From Kribbella sindirgiensis (GTDB lineage: Bacteria; Actinomycetota; Actinomycetes; Propionibacteriales; Kribbellaceae), in assembly GCF_004331435.1 (NCBI RefSeq), contig NZ_SJKA01000025.1, positions 1 through 64,000 of the forward strand: a stretch of DNA of 64,000 nucleotides. Direction: 5' to 3'. This document shows, piece after piece, positions 1-9,158 of this stretch (position 1 is the stretch's first letter; each line of letters begins with the position of its first letter). The notes below the pieces were generated by a model that searched no databases, had not been told where the DNA came from, and worked only from the letters and a program-made list of their open reading frames with translations. A program made the translations under genes and the position numbers.

Positions 1-1008
1 GGGCTGTGGATCGTCCACACCGCCGACAAGATCCAGCAGATGTGGGTCACCATCCAAGCCATCGCCGCCCTCGCCAAACGCGGCACCAACCCCAACCCCG
101 CCACCAACCCCACCACCGACGCCGGCGCGCTCGTGGATCCCGGTCTACCGGCGCCCGCGGCCGCCGGCCCAGGATCCTGGGACACCAGACCCGATCCCGA
201 TCCGGGCGCCACCCCCGACGACACCCCCGACGACACCCCCGACGACAACACCGCCACCAGCACCGCTACGAGTGCCGCTACGAGTGCCGGTGCGGGGGCG
301 GATGCTGGCGCGGGTGCGGGTGCTGGTGCGGATGCCGGTGCGGGGAGGGATGTGCGCACCGCCGAGCAGCGGCGCGCGGATGTGGCCGCGGACCTGTTCG
401 AGCACATCCTGCGCAACGGGCTGGACTGGCTCGACCGCCGGCTACCCGACCAGCACCGCCGCCGCCCCCACATCGAGGTCCTCGTCCCCGCCTCGACCCT
501 GCTCGGCCTCGACAACGACCCCGCCGAACTCACCGGCTACGGACCTATCCCCGCCGAGATGGCCCGCCGCATCGCCGCCGACGGCACCTGGCGCCGGCTC
601 CTCACCGACCCCGCCAACGGCACTGTCCTCGAGGCCTCCACCACCCGTCACGACCCGGGGGTAATGGTCACCGAGACCCTGCTCGCCCGCCACCCCGTCT
701 GCGCGTGGCCCGGCTGCAATCGCACCTCCCGCGAATGCGACCGCGACCACCTCACCCCGTTCGCACAATCCCGACACACAACCCTGACCGGACTCGCGCC
801 CTACTGCGAATACCACCACGTCATCAAGGACACCAAAACCTGGGGCTGGAAAACCACCGCCCACCCCAACGGCTCCATCACCCTCACCACCCCCACCGGC
901 CACCACTACACCACCGTCCCACCTGCCCGCGGACCCATCACCCAGCAGCCCGACGCACATCCCACCGCCCGCCCCCGGCAGGCAGTTCACGACCCGCCAC
1001 CGTTCTGA
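1..1008 (+). CDS. HNH endonuclease of the DUF222/13E12 type, 5'-truncated
   Basis: The frame is open from the first base, so the gene starts before the window. The C-terminal third is an HNH nuclease-like module: CAWPGC (Cys codons at 700-702 and 715-717), then ECDRDHLTPF and CEYHH, the Cys/His ligands and catalytic His of the 13E12-repeat family that is abundant in actinobacteria. An N-terminal DUF222 region would lie mostly outside the window. Between the two is a low-complexity linker: a DTPD-type repeat followed by a Gly/Ala-rich stretch (about 211-350). The cellular role of these proteins is unknown; many are thought to be mobile or multicopy. The 186 bases that follow (1009-1194) hold only a twice-repeated 12-mer, GCCGGCTCCGGC (1022-1033, 1049-1060), and no gene. 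Confidence 0.85.
   Translation, partial: GLWIVHTADKIQQMWVTIQAIAALAKRGTNPNPATNPTTDAGALVDPGLPAPAAAGPGSWDTRPDPDPGATPDDTPDDTPDDNTATSTATSAATSAGAGADAGAGAGAGADAGAGRDVRTAEQRRADVAADLFEHILRNGLDWLDRRLPDQHRRRPHIEVLVPASTLLGLDNDPAELTGYGPIPAEMARRIAADGTWRRLLTDPANGTVLEASTTRHDPGVMVTETLLARHPVCAWPGCNRTSRECDRDHLTPFAQSRHTTLTGLAPYCEYHHVIKDTKTWGWKTTAHPNGSITLTTPTGHHYTTVPPARGPITQQPDAHPTARPRQAVHDPPPF
211..246 (+). repeat. Three perfect tandem copies of a 12-bp unit in the HNH gene
   Basis: The unit ACCCCCGACGAC occurs three times in a row and encodes Thr-Pro-Asp-Asp repeats in the linker between the DUF222 and HNH parts. It is followed by Gly/Ala-rich low-complexity codons. The unit is a multiple of three, so copy-number change would alter linker length without a frameshift. 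Confidence 0.9.
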
Positions 1009-1194
1009 AGGCAGGAGGCATGCCGGCTCCGGCGCCATCACGGGCAACGCCGGCTCCGGCAAACGCCATCGCCGGCACGCTATCGGCGAACTCGGATTTC
1101 GCGATCACCGCCACAACCAGCCCGCGCAACCACGCACAACTCTCAATGCACCGACACGGCCCAGCTCTCGCCCGTCGAGCTTCGGCCACCGCTC

Positions 1195-2076
1195 TTAACG
1201 GGCTTCGGGCGCTGATCGGACCGTCGCGAGGTACTCCGCAACCTCTGCCTGCTTGAACCAGTTTGCCCAGCCGAGTACGTCGGCGTTGAAGCGGGGATCG
1301 GTCAGGGACAGGTCCGCGCCGTGTTCTACCAGGACGCGGAGGGTGTCGAGGGAGCCGTTGCCTGCGGCCAGATGAGCAGGGGTGAAGCCGTCCTTCGTGC
1401 GCTCGTTGACAGGAAAGCCGAGGTCGGCGAGTTGCGGGACGACCTCCCAGCGCTGGGCCGCGGCGGCTTCGGCGAGGAGGGCGGGGCGATCGGCCGGGGT
1501 GAGTTCGCCGGCGAGGGCGGCCGCGAACGGGTCCTCGGGATGGGCGCCGCGGTAGAAGTCGCGGACCGTGCCGACCTCGGCGCCGTGGTGGATCAGCTCG
1601 TCGAGGATGTGCAGCGCGAACGAGGCCCCGTCGTGCTCGGCGTACGCCCCTGCGGGCTCGCCCATCGGGCGGTCGAGTTCATCGGCGCTGACCGCGGCGA
1701 GCCGGCGGCGCCAGACGGCGTACGCGTGATCCAGAGCTGCGAGGGCGTCCGCCGCGGATGTCGGCGTCGGCGGCTGGCCGTCCTCGGCGAGAGGCTGGTG
1801 GCCGAACCAGGTGGCCGTGCGGTCCTCCTGCAGGATGTCGACGATGTGGGTGATCCGCCACGCGAGGGTGGTGAACGGCGCCGGATCCGGCGGGATTCGA
1901 AGACCGTCGGCGGAGAAGCCATCGGCCGCATACCCGCCGTCGGACGGCCGGATCGTCCAGCAGCCGTCGAACGGTTCCCAGAAGTACTCCTCGTCGGTCA
2001 GTCCTTCGACCCGGTTGCGGAGCCGTTGCCACGCGAAGTCGGAAAGGTCCAGGAGGTTCTGCGAGAGCGTCGTCAT
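1195..2076 (-). CDS. DinB-family protein with C-terminal ankyrin repeats
   Basis: The N-terminal part (about residues 1-180) matches the DinB four-helix-bundle fold: a helix with WQRLRNRVEGLTDEEYFWEP, a His in TTLAWRITHIVDIL and HHGAEVGTVRDFY near the end, the metal-ligand pattern of DinB/YfiT thiol-dependent enzymes. The C-terminal part has ankyrin-type repeats (GFTPAHLAAGNGSLDTLRVL, then VEHGADLSLTD). DinB fused to ankyrin is uncommon; the substrate cannot be told from sequence. I start at ATG 2076 because TACGGT ends exactly 7 bases before it; a GTG three codons upstream (2085) is the alternative. The gene is divergent from a WYL regulator across an 11-bp inverted repeat, which suggests regulation by that neighbour. 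Confidence 0.8.
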   Translation of the reverse strand: MTTLSQNLLDLSDFAWQRLRNRVEGLTDEEYFWEPFDGCWTIRPSDGGYAADGFSADGLRIPPDPAPFTTLAWRITHIVDILQEDRTATWFGHQPLAEDGQPPTPTSAADALAALDHAYAVWRRRLAAVSADELDRPMGEPAGAYAEHDGASFALHILDELIHHGAEVGTVRDFYRGAHPEDPFAAALAGELTPADRPALLAEAAAAQRWEVVPQLADLGFPVNERTKDGFTPAHLAAGNGSLDTLRVLVEHGADLSLTDPRFNADVLGWANWFKQAEVAEYLATVRSAPEAR

Positions 2077-2083
2077 GAAATCC

Positions 2084-2089
2084 ACCGTA
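2084..2089 (-). promoter_or_regulatory. Putative leaderless -10 box (TACGGT) for the DinB-ankyrin gene
   Basis: Reading on the minus strand, TACGGT is followed by 7 bases and then ATG at 2076. This spacing puts the transcription start on or next to the start codon. Confidence 0.5.
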
Positions 2090-2093
2090 CGAC

Positions 2094-2122
2094 GACCTGC
2101 GGACAGGATCGGTCCGCAGGTC
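2094..2122. promoter_or_regulatory. Perfect 11-bp inverted repeat between DinB-ankyrin and WYL genes
   Basis: GACCTGCGGAC (2094-2104) and GTCCGCAGGTC (2112-2122) are exact reverse complements separated by 7 bases. The dyad lies 20 bases before the WYL gene start and directly upstream of the DinB -10 box. It is the likely operator for the WYL regulator, possibly acting on both genes. Confidence 0.65.
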
Positions 2123-2141
2123 GAGGCAGAATGGACGAATC

Positions 2142-3083
2142 ATGGACACGGCGGCCCGTCTGCTCCGACTGCTCTCGCTGCTCCAGTCGCGCCCGCAGTG
2201 GGACGGCGCGGACCTGGCGGCGAGGCTCGACGTCACGCCTCGGACCGTACGACGTGATGTCACGCGACTGCGGTCACTCGGGTACCCGGTCGACGCCGAA
2301 GCCGGGATCGGCGGCGGCTACCGTCTCGGGCCCGGTGGACGGCTGCCGCCGCTGCTGCTCGAGGACGAGGAAGCGGTCGCGATCGCAGTCGGACTCCGCG
2401 TCGCGACGACCACGACGGTGTCGGGGGTTGAGGAGGCCGCGATCTCCGCACTGGCGAAACTCCACCAGGTGTTGCCGGCGCGGCTACGCGAACAGGTCGC
2501 GGCGATCGCCGCGCACACCAGTCAGCTGCCGCAGGGAGAGTTGCCGACGGTCGACGGCGAGGTGCTGATCCTGCTGGCCGCCGGGTGCCGTGACACCGAG
2601 GGGATCCGGTTCCGCTACCGCACCCACGGCGGCGACGAATCCGAGCGCAGTGTCGAGCCGCTGCAGATCGTCCACACCGGACGGCGCTGGTACCTGGTTG
2701 CCCGCGACCGGGACCGCCAGGCCTGGCGGACCTTCCGCGTCGACCGGATCACCGAGCCCGTGCTTACCGGCGCGCGCTACCGCTTCGAGGATCCGCCCGA
2801 CCCGATCGCCCTCGTTGCCGAAGGCACCGGAGTGGCGCCGTGGGACATCGTCGCCCGGATCCGCGTCCAGGCTGACGCCGCCACGGTCAGCAAGGTCTTC
2901 CCTGCCCGCGAAGGCATCGTCGACCCGATCGACGCCAGCACCTGCGAACTCCGCTTCGCCGCCAACGACCTCGGCCCCCTGATCGCCCAGACCCTCCGCA
3001 TCCGCTGGCCGTTCGAGATCCTCGGCCCACCCGAACTCCGCACCGCCGTCCACGACCACGGCCGCCGCCTGCTTGACTCCTAG
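2142..3083 (+). CDS. WYL-domain transcriptional regulator (DeoR-type HTH)
   Basis: This 313-residue protein has an N-terminal winged helix (ARLLRLLSLLQSRPQWDGAD, then RTVRRDVTRLRSLGYPVDA with the GGGYRLG wing) and a central WYL domain (RWYLVARDRDRQAWRTFRVD) followed by a WCX-type C-terminal extension. WYL regulators bind small ligands or nucleic acids and often control the adjacent divergent gene. The start ATG is 20 bases after a perfect 11-bp inverted repeat. The gene is convergent with hrpA, sharing the last four bases (3080-3083). Ligand unknown. Confidence 0.9.
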   Translation: MDTAARLLRLLSLLQSRPQWDGADLAARLDVTPRTVRRDVTRLRSLGYPVDAEAGIGGGYRLGPGGRLPPLLLEDEEAVAIAVGLRVATTTTVSGVEEAAISALAKLHQVLPARLREQVAAIAAHTSQLPQGELPTVDGEVLILLAAGCRDTEGIRFRYRTHGGDESERSVEPLQIVHTGRRWYLVARDRDRQAWRTFRVDRITEPVLTGARYRFEDPPDPIALVAEGTGVAPWDIVARIRVQADAATVSKVFPAREGIVDPIDASTCELRFAANDLGPLIAQTLRIRWPFEILGPPELRTAVHDHGRRLLDS

Positions 3084-6000
3084 CTGTCGGCCAGTGCCTT
3101 GCGGATGCGTTTCTCCGAGACCGGGTACGGCGTGCCGAGGGTCTGGGCGAACAGGCTGATGCGGAGTTCTTCGAGCATCCAGCGGACCTCGAGCAGTTCG
3201 GGACTCGGGTACTTGCCGGTCGGTACCGCGCGGAGTCTCTTGCGGTACTCGTCGGTGAGCATGTCGACGACGGCCATGCCGGAGCGGTCGCGGGCGGCGT
3301 TGGTGCCGAGCTTCTCCAGGCGTTGCTCCATGCCGCGCAGGTAGCGCACCAGGTCGGGCAGTCGCTTCGCGCCGGTCTCGGTGATGAACCCCGGATGAAC
3401 GAGTCCTTCGAGCTGCCCCCGGACGTCCGACAACGCGGCGAGGAGAGCCGGAGAAGACGCGCGGGAGATCTGCTTGTCCACGGTTCGCGCATGCCCCAGC
3501 ACCTGCTCGACCTGCTGCAGGATCGTCAGCACGGTGTCGGCGAGCTCCGACCGTACGGCGTCCCGCAGGATCGAGAACGCGGTGAGATTCCACGCCGGCC
3601 CGCCCGCCGCTGCCATCAGCTGATCGACGGCGGCCGCGATCGCGTCGTCGAGCAGTTCGCCGACGTTGCGATGCGGGCCCGCCATCAACGTCATCTTCTG
3701 CTGATTGCTCAGATTCCGTTGTACGACGTCGATCACCGAAGGCATCGTGAGGAGCAGAAGCCGCCGCGTGCCCGCCCACATCGCGGCAGCCTGGTCGCGC
3801 TCGGTCTCCTGCAGGCGGATCGCGACACTCTTGCCCTCGTCGACGAGCGCGGGGTAGCCCGCGACGGTCAGCCCGTTGCGGTGCTCGGAGAAGCTGCGGG
3901 GGAGATCACCGAACGTCCAGTCGGTCAGCCCGGACTTCTCGAGCCCGCTGACGGCCTTGGACGCGACCTGCGAGATCGCGGCCTTGGTCTTCGGCTTCAG
4001 CTTCTCCTTCAGCTTGGCGAGATCCTTGCCCTCGGCCACGGTCTTGCGCTTGTCGTCCTCGACCCGGAACGTCATCCGCAGGTGTTCGGGCACCCGTGTC
4101 CAGTCCCAGTCCTCCGGCTCGATCACCACGCCGCGCAGCTCCCGCAGTGCGCGCGCCATCGCGTCGGTGAGCGGCCCGGACGCCGGGTCGAGCTCGGGGA
4201 GGATCTGCCGGGCGTGGTCGGGCGCGGGCACGATGTTGCGCCTGATTGCCTTCGGCAAAGATTTGATCAGGGTCGTGACGAGCTCCTCGCGGAACCCGGG
4301 CACGCTCCACTCGAAGCCGTCCGCGCTCACCTGGTTCAGTACCAGCAGCGGAAGGTGCACGGTGACACCGTCGGCGTCGGTGCCGGGCTCGAAGGCGTAC
4401 GTCAGGTCGAACGTCATCCCGTTCTGCGTCCAGCGCAGCGGGAACTCGTCCTCCTTCACGTCCGCGCCCTCGCGGACCACCAGCGAGCGCTCGAAGTCGA
4501 GCAGGTCGGCGTCCCGCTGCCGGGCCGTCTTCCACCAGGTGTCGAAGTGCCGGCCGGTGACGACCTCGGGGCCGAGACGCTCGTCGTAGAACGCGAACAG
4601 CGTCTCGTCGTCGACCAGCAGGTCGCGCCGCCGGGTGCGTTCCTCGAGCTCCTCGACCTCTGCGATCAGCTTGCGGTTCTCGTGGAAGAACTTGTGGTGC
4701 GTGTCCCAGTCGCCCTCGACCAGCGCGTGCCGGATGAACAGCTCGCGCGACACCTCCGGGTCGACCTTCCCGTAGTTGACCTTGCGCCGCGCGACGATCG
4801 GTACGCCGTACAGCGTGACCTTCTCGTACGCCATCACGGCACCGGCCTTGCGTTCCCAGTGCGGTTCGGAGTACGAGCGCTTGATCAGGTGCGGGGCGAG
4901 ATCCTCGGCCCACTCCGGCTCGATCTTCGCGTTCACCCGCGCCCACAGCTTCGACGTCTCGACCAGCTCCGCGGCCATCACGAACTGCGGCGGCTTCTTG
5001 AACAGCCCGGAGCCGGGGAAGATCGCGAACTTCGTCCCGCGCGCGCCGAGGTACTGGTGCTGGTTCGCGGGGTCCTTCATGCCGAGGTGGCTGAGCAGAC
5101 CGGACATCAGCGCGATGTGGACGCTCTGTGGGTCGGCCGGCTCGCCGCTGTTGAGTTTCACGCCGATCTGGGACGCGACCTGACGCAGTTGCGCGAAGAT
5201 GTCCTGCCACTCGCGGACCCGGAGATAGTTCAGGTACTCGCTGCGGCACATCCGGCGGAACTGGTTCCCGGACAGCTCCTTCTGCTGCTTCTTCAGGTAC
5301 CCCCAGAGGTTCAGGTACCCGAGGAAGTCGCTGTTCGGGTCCCGGAACCGGGCATGCGCCTGCTGGGCCTGCGCCTCGGCGTCGGTCGGGCGCTCGCGCG
5401 GATCCTGGATCGAGAGCGCGGCGGCGATCACCATGACCTCGCGAACGCAGGCGTGCTTGTCGGCCTCGACGATCATCCGGGCCAGCCGCGGATCGAGCGG
5501 GATCTGCGCGAGCTGCCGCCCGATCGGGGTCAGCCGGCCGCCCTTCGGGGTGTCGATCGCGCCGAGCTCGGTGAGCAACTGCAGGCCGTCGGTGATACTG
5601 CGCTTGTCGGGTTCGTCGATGAACGGGAACGCGGCGATGTCACCGAGCCCGATCGCGGTCATCTGCAGGATGACCGACGCGAGGTTGGTGCGCAGGATCT
5701 CCGGATCGGTGAACTCCGGCCGTCCGGTGAAGTCCTCCTCGGAGTACAGCCGGATGCAGATACCGTCGCTGGTCCGGCCGCTGCGGCCCTTGCGCTGGTT
5801 CGCGCTGGCCTGCGACACAGGTTCGATCGGCAGGTGCTGGACCTTGGTGCGGTGGCTGTAGCGCGAGATGCGCGCCGTACCGGGGTCGATCACGTACTTG
5901 ATGCCGGGGACGGTCAGCGAGGTCTCGGCGACGTTCGTGGCGAGGACGATCCGGCGGTTCGGGTGCGGCTGGAAGACCCGGTGCTGCTCCGCGTTCGAGA

Positions 6001-7120
6001 GCCGGGCGTAGAGCGGGAGGATCTCGGTCGTCCGGCGCTCGCCGCGGAACTTGTCGTTCAGTGCGTCGGCGGTGTCGCGGATCTCGCGCTCGCCGGACAG
6101 GAACACCAGTACGTCGCCGTCCGCCTCGTACTCGAGCTCGTCGACGGCGTCCAGGATCGCCTGCGTCTGGTCGCGGTCGATCGTGCTCGGGTCCTCGGGA
6201 TCGTTGACCGGGCGGTACCGCACCTCGACCGGGTAGGTCCGGCCGGACACCTCGACGATGGGCGCCGGCGTGCCGTCGGCAGCCGCGAAGTGCGCGGCGA
6301 ACCGCTCCGGGTCGATGGTCGCCGAAGTGATGATGACCTTCAGGTCCGGACGGCGGGGGAGCAGGCGTTTGAGGTACCCGAGGATGAAGTCGATGTTCAG
6401 GCTGCGCTCGTGCGCCTCGTCGATGATGAGCGTGTCGTAACGGGTCAGGTCGCGGTCGCGCTGCAGTTCGTTCAGCAGGATGCCGTCGGTCATCAGCTTG
6501 ACCAGCGAACGCTCGCTGACCTTGTCGGTGAACCGGACGGCGAAACCGATCGTCTCACCGAGCTCCGAGCCGAGCTCCTCCGCGATCCGCTCCGCGACCG
6601 TGCGGGCGGCGAGCCGGCGGGGCTGGGTGTGGCCGATCATCCCGTGCACGCCGCGGCCGAGCTCGAGGCAGATCTTCGGGATCTGGGTGGTCTTCCCGGA
6701 CCCGGTCTCGCCCGCGACGACCACGACCTGGTGGTCCCGGATCGCGGCCGCGATCTCGTCCTTCAGCTGGCTGACCGGCAGCTCTTCCGGGTACGTGATC
6801 TCGGGCACGGCGTTGCGCCGTACGTCGACCCGCCGCTCGGCCTGCTCCACGGCCCCGGCCACGCTCTGCAGCTCGGCGGCGCGCTTGCGAGCATCCGTCG
6901 TACGCCGAACCCGCTCGAGCCGCCGCCCGAGATGCTCCCGGTCGTACGCCGTCAAACCGTCCAGCCGAGCCGCGACCTCGCCGAGGTTCACGTCGGTGAC
7001 AGCAGTCTGATCCGAGGAGGGTTTCCGCCCACCACGCCGCCGCGACGGACGCCGCCGCTTCGCTGGGTCCTGGGAGAGGGCTGGGGTAGGACTCGTGGAC
7101 TCGGTCCGGGCATCAGGCAT
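3080..7120 (-). CDS. hrpA: ATP-dependent RNA helicase HrpA
   Basis: A 1346-residue DEAH-box (DEAH/RHA) helicase, close to the roughly 1300 residues of the E. coli protein. A basic, Arg-rich N-terminus (about residues 20-35) precedes Walker A GETGSGKT (137-144), DEAH (234-237) and SAT (266-268). Motif VI follows (QRKGRSGRTSDGICIRLY), then the HA2/OB region and the long C-terminal DUF3418 region typical of HrpA. It unwinds RNA with ATP and in E. coli acts on mRNA processing and stalled ribosomes; it should be cytoplasmic. It is transcribed alone. TAAACT lies 9 bases before the ATG, so the 5' leader is probably very short. Confidence 0.95.
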   Translation of the reverse strand: MPDARTESTSPTPALSQDPAKRRRPSRRRGGRKPSSDQTAVTDVNLGEVAARLDGLTAYDREHLGRRLERVRRTTDARKRAAELQSVAGAVEQAERRVDVRRNAVPEITYPEELPVSQLKDEIAAAIRDHQVVVVAGETGSGKTTQIPKICLELGRGVHGMIGHTQPRRLAARTVAERIAEELGSELGETIGFAVRFTDKVSERSLVKLMTDGILLNELQRDRDLTRYDTLIIDEAHERSLNIDFILGYLKRLLPRRPDLKVIITSATIDPERFAAHFAAADGTPAPIVEVSGRTYPVEVRYRPVNDPEDPSTIDRDQTQAILDAVDELEYEADGDVLVFLSGEREIRDTADALNDKFRGERRTTEILPLYARLSNAEQHRVFQPHPNRRIVLATNVAETSLTVPGIKYVIDPGTARISRYSHRTKVQHLPIEPVSQASANQRKGRSGRTSDGICIRLYSEEDFTGRPEFTDPEILRTNLASVILQMTAIGLGDIAAFPFIDEPDKRSITDGLQLLTELGAIDTPKGGRLTPIGRQLAQIPLDPRLARMIVEADKHACVREVMVIAAALSIQDPRERPTDAEAQAQQAHARFRDPNSDFLGYLNLWGYLKKQQKELSGNQFRRMCRSEYLNYLRVREWQDIFAQLRQVASQIGVKLNSGEPADPQSVHIALMSGLLSHLGMKDPANQHQYLGARGTKFAIFPGSGLFKKPPQFVMAAELVETSKLWARVNAKIEPEWAEDLAPHLIKRSYSEPHWERKAGAVMAYEKVTLYGVPIVARRKVNYGKVDPEVSRELFIRHALVEGDWDTHHKFFHENRKLIAEVEELEERTRRRDLLVDDETLFAFYDERLGPEVVTGRHFDTWWKTARQRDADLLDFERSLVVREGADVKEDEFPLRWTQNGMTFDLTYAFEPGTDADGVTVHLPLLVLNQVSADGFEWSVPGFREELVTTLIKSLPKAIRRNIVPAPDHARQILPELDPASGPLTDAMARALRELRGVVIEPEDWDWTRVPEHLRMTFRVEDDKRKTVAEGKDLAKLKEKLKPKTKAAISQVASKAVSGLEKSGLTDWTFGDLPRSFSEHRNGLTVAGYPALVDEGKSVAIRLQETERDQAAAMWAGTRRLLLLTMPSVIDVVQRNLSNQQKMTLMAGPHRNVGELLDDAIAAAVDQLMAAAGGPAWNLTAFSILRDAVRSELADTVLTILQQVEQVLGHARTVDKQISRASSPALLAALSDVRGQLEGLVHPGFITETGAKRLPDLVRYLRGMEQRLEKLGTNAARDRSGMAVVDMLTDEYRKRLRAVPTGKYPSPELLEVRWMLEELRISLFAQTLGTPYPVSEKRIRKALADS

Positions 7121-7175
7121 AACCAGACCAGTTTAGGCGGCCCACCCCAGCACCTCATCCGGATTTCACTTGTGC

Positions 7176-7580
7176 TCAGTCGTGGGGTGACGGGACCTTC
7201 ACCGCGAGGACCGGGACCGGGGACTCGAGGAGGACGCGTTGGGCGGTGCTGCCGAGGATGAGTTTGCCGACCGGGCTGCGGCGGCGCAGGCCGAGGACGA
7301 TCAGGCCGACGTCCTCGGCGGCGGCCGCCTTGAGGAGCGCGCCGGCCACGTCGCCCTCGGAGACTGCCTGCTGGATCGTCACCTCGACGCCGTGCTCGCG
7401 CAGCTTGGCCTCGGCGGCTGCCAACTCGTCGGCGTTGGCGTAGCGGGCGTCGATGTAGGCGTCGCCGCGGCTCGTGTTCAGCAGCAGGATCGAGGCCCCG
7501 CGTAGCTCGGCCTCGGCCGCCGCAGCGGTCAGCGCCGCCTCACCCTCGGGCGTTGGTACGTATCCGACGAGAATCTTCAC
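7176..7580 (-). CDS. Universal stress protein (UspA family), last gene of the tct operon
   Basis: A 134-residue single Usp domain. The N-terminal strand is MKILVGYVPTPEGEAAL, and the C-terminal nucleotide-binding loop GLRRRSPVGKLILGSTAQ fits the G-x2-G-x9-G-S/T pattern of ATP-binding Usp proteins. It starts 15 bases after the tctA stop, so it is very likely cotranscribed with tctCBA. Usp domains linked to secondary transporters are known and may sense ATP or modulate uptake; here that is only inference. Soluble, cytoplasmic. Confidence 0.9.
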   Translation of the reverse strand: MKILVGYVPTPEGEAALTAAAAEAELRGASILLLNTSRGDAYIDARYANADELAAAEAKLREHGVEVTIQQAVSEGDVAGALLKAAAAEDVGLIVLGLRRRSPVGKLILGSTAQRVLLESPVPVLAVKVPSPHD

Positions 7581-7595
7581 GGGCCCACTCTCCCA

Positions 7596-9158
7596 TCAAT
7601 CGTCCTCGCCGAAGGTCAGGCGGTCGCGGGTGGGCCGGGTGCCGCGGATCCGCGCGACGATCCGGGGCAGGTACGGGACGAACAGCGCGAGCACCGTCAG
7701 CACGATGATCACCGCGCTCAGCGGGCGGGTCACGAACACGCTCGCGTCGCCGTTCGAGATCACCAGCGCCCGGCGGAACTGTTCCTCCATCGTCGGCCCG
7801 AGGATCACGCCGAGGATCACCGGCGCGATCGGGAAGTCGAGTTTCCGCATGAAGAACCCGGCCACGCCGATCACCAGCGCCATCAGCACCTCGTAGCCGG
7901 AACCGGACAGCGAGTACACCCCGAGGCACGCGAAGACCAGAATTCCGGCGTACAGCAACGGCCGGGGGACCTTGAGGACCTGGACCCAGATCTGGATCAG
8001 CGGCAGGTTCATGATCAGCAGGATCAGGTTGCCGATGTACAGCGACGCGATCAGCGTCCAGACCAGGGTGCTCTGGTCCTCGAACAGCTGCGGCCCCGGC
8101 TGCACGTTGAAGATCTGGAACGCCGCGAGCATCACCGCGGCCGTCGCCGACGTCGGCAGGCCGAGGGTCAGCAGCGGTACGAGGACGCCCGAGAACGACG
8201 CGTTGTTCGCCGCCTCCGGTCCGGCCACGCCTTCGATCGCGCCGTCGCCGAACTCGTCCCGGCCCTTCTTGCGCGCCTGCCGCCGCTCGATCGAGTACGA
8301 CAGGAACGTCGGGACCTCGGCGCCGCCGGACGGGATCGCCCCGAACGGGAACCCGAGCGCGGTGCCCCGCAGCCACGGCTTCCACGACCGCCCCCAGTCC
8401 GACTTGTTCAGGTACCCGGTCCGCAGCCGGCCCTTCTCGAGTACGGCGGGACGCTCCGGCGTGGACCGTAGCTTCGAGGCCACGTGCAAGGTCTCGCCGA
8501 TCGCGAACAAGCCGACGATCACGATCACCACGTCGATCCCGTCCAGCAGCCGCAGCGTGCCGAACGTGTACCGCGGCGCGCCGGACAGGCTGTCCAGACC
8601 GATGAGCCCGATGAACAGCCCGACCACCAGGGACAGCAGCCCGCGGACCAGCGAGTGCCCGACGAGCGCGGTCACCGCGACCATCGCGAGCAGTGTGATC
8701 GCGAAGTAGTCGGTCGCCTGGAAGTGGCTCGCCAGGCTCCCGATCGGCTTCGCGACGAACGTCAGCAGCACCGTCGAGATCGTCCCGGCCACGAACGACC
8801 CGATCGCCGCGGTCGCCAGCGCCGCCCGGGCCCGGCCCTTCAGCGCCATCTTGTGACCCTCGATCGCGGTCGCCACCGAGGCCGACTCGCCGGGGGTGTT
8901 GATCAGGATCGACGTGGTCGACCCGCCGTACATCGCGCCGTAGTAGATCCCGGCGAACAGGATGAACGCGCCGATCGGGTCGGAGAAGTTGAACGTGATC
9001 GGCAGCAGCAGCGCGATCGTCAGCGCCGGGCCGATCCCGGGCAGGATGCCGACGAGCATGCCGAGCGTCACGCCGAGGATCGCCCACAGCAGGTTCATCG
9101 GATCGAGCACCGTGCCGAAGCCGTGCAGCAGGTCGCCGAAAACACTCAAACCGATCAC
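7596..9158 (-). CDS. tctA: Tripartite tricarboxylate transporter large permease TctA
   Basis: A 520-residue polytopic membrane protein of the TctA family, at the usual length. It carries the family hallmarks GILPGIGPALTIALLLPITF near residue 40 and YYGAMYGGSTTSILINTPGE soon after; the C-terminal half repeats this architecture. TctA forms the large channel subunit that moves a carboxylate with protons or sodium, using a periplasmic-type binding protein (TctC). The start overlaps the tctB stop by 4 bases (ATGA). Substrate is not set by sequence, but the divergent CoA-transferase and lyase genes suggest a citrate-like carboxylate. Confidence 0.93.
   Translation of the reverse strand: MIGLSVFGDLLHGFGTVLDPMNLLWAILGVTLGMLVGILPGIGPALTIALLLPITFNFSDPIGAFILFAGIYYGAMYGGSTTSILINTPGESASVATAIEGHKMALKGRARAALATAAIGSFVAGTISTVLLTFVAKPIGSLASHFQATDYFAITLLAMVAVTALVGHSLVRGLLSLVVGLFIGLIGLDSLSGAPRYTFGTLRLLDGIDVVIVIVGLFAIGETLHVASKLRSTPERPAVLEKGRLRTGYLNKSDWGRSWKPWLRGTALGFPFGAIPSGGAEVPTFLSYSIERRQARKKGRDEFGDGAIEGVAGPEAANNASFSGVLVPLLTLGLPTSATAAVMLAAFQIFNVQPGPQLFEDQSTLVWTLIASLYIGNLILLIMNLPLIQIWVQVLKVPRPLLYAGILVFACLGVYSLSGSGYEVLMALVIGVAGFFMRKLDFPIAPVILGVILGPTMEEQFRRALVISNGDASVFVTRPLSAVIIVLTVLALFVPYLPRIVARIRGTRPTRDRLTFGEDD

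Noticed and set aside
1022..1060. Repeated GCCGGCTCCGGC 12-mer as a terminator or mobile repeat
   Set aside because: Only two copies are seen and the predicted stems are short, so no function can be supported.
3323..7261. A 1312-codon open frame on the plus strand opposite hrpA
   Set aside because: Very high GC removes stop codons from antisense frames. Its translation is Arg/Asp/Val/Leu-rich with no domain, while the opposite strand encodes an intact HrpA.
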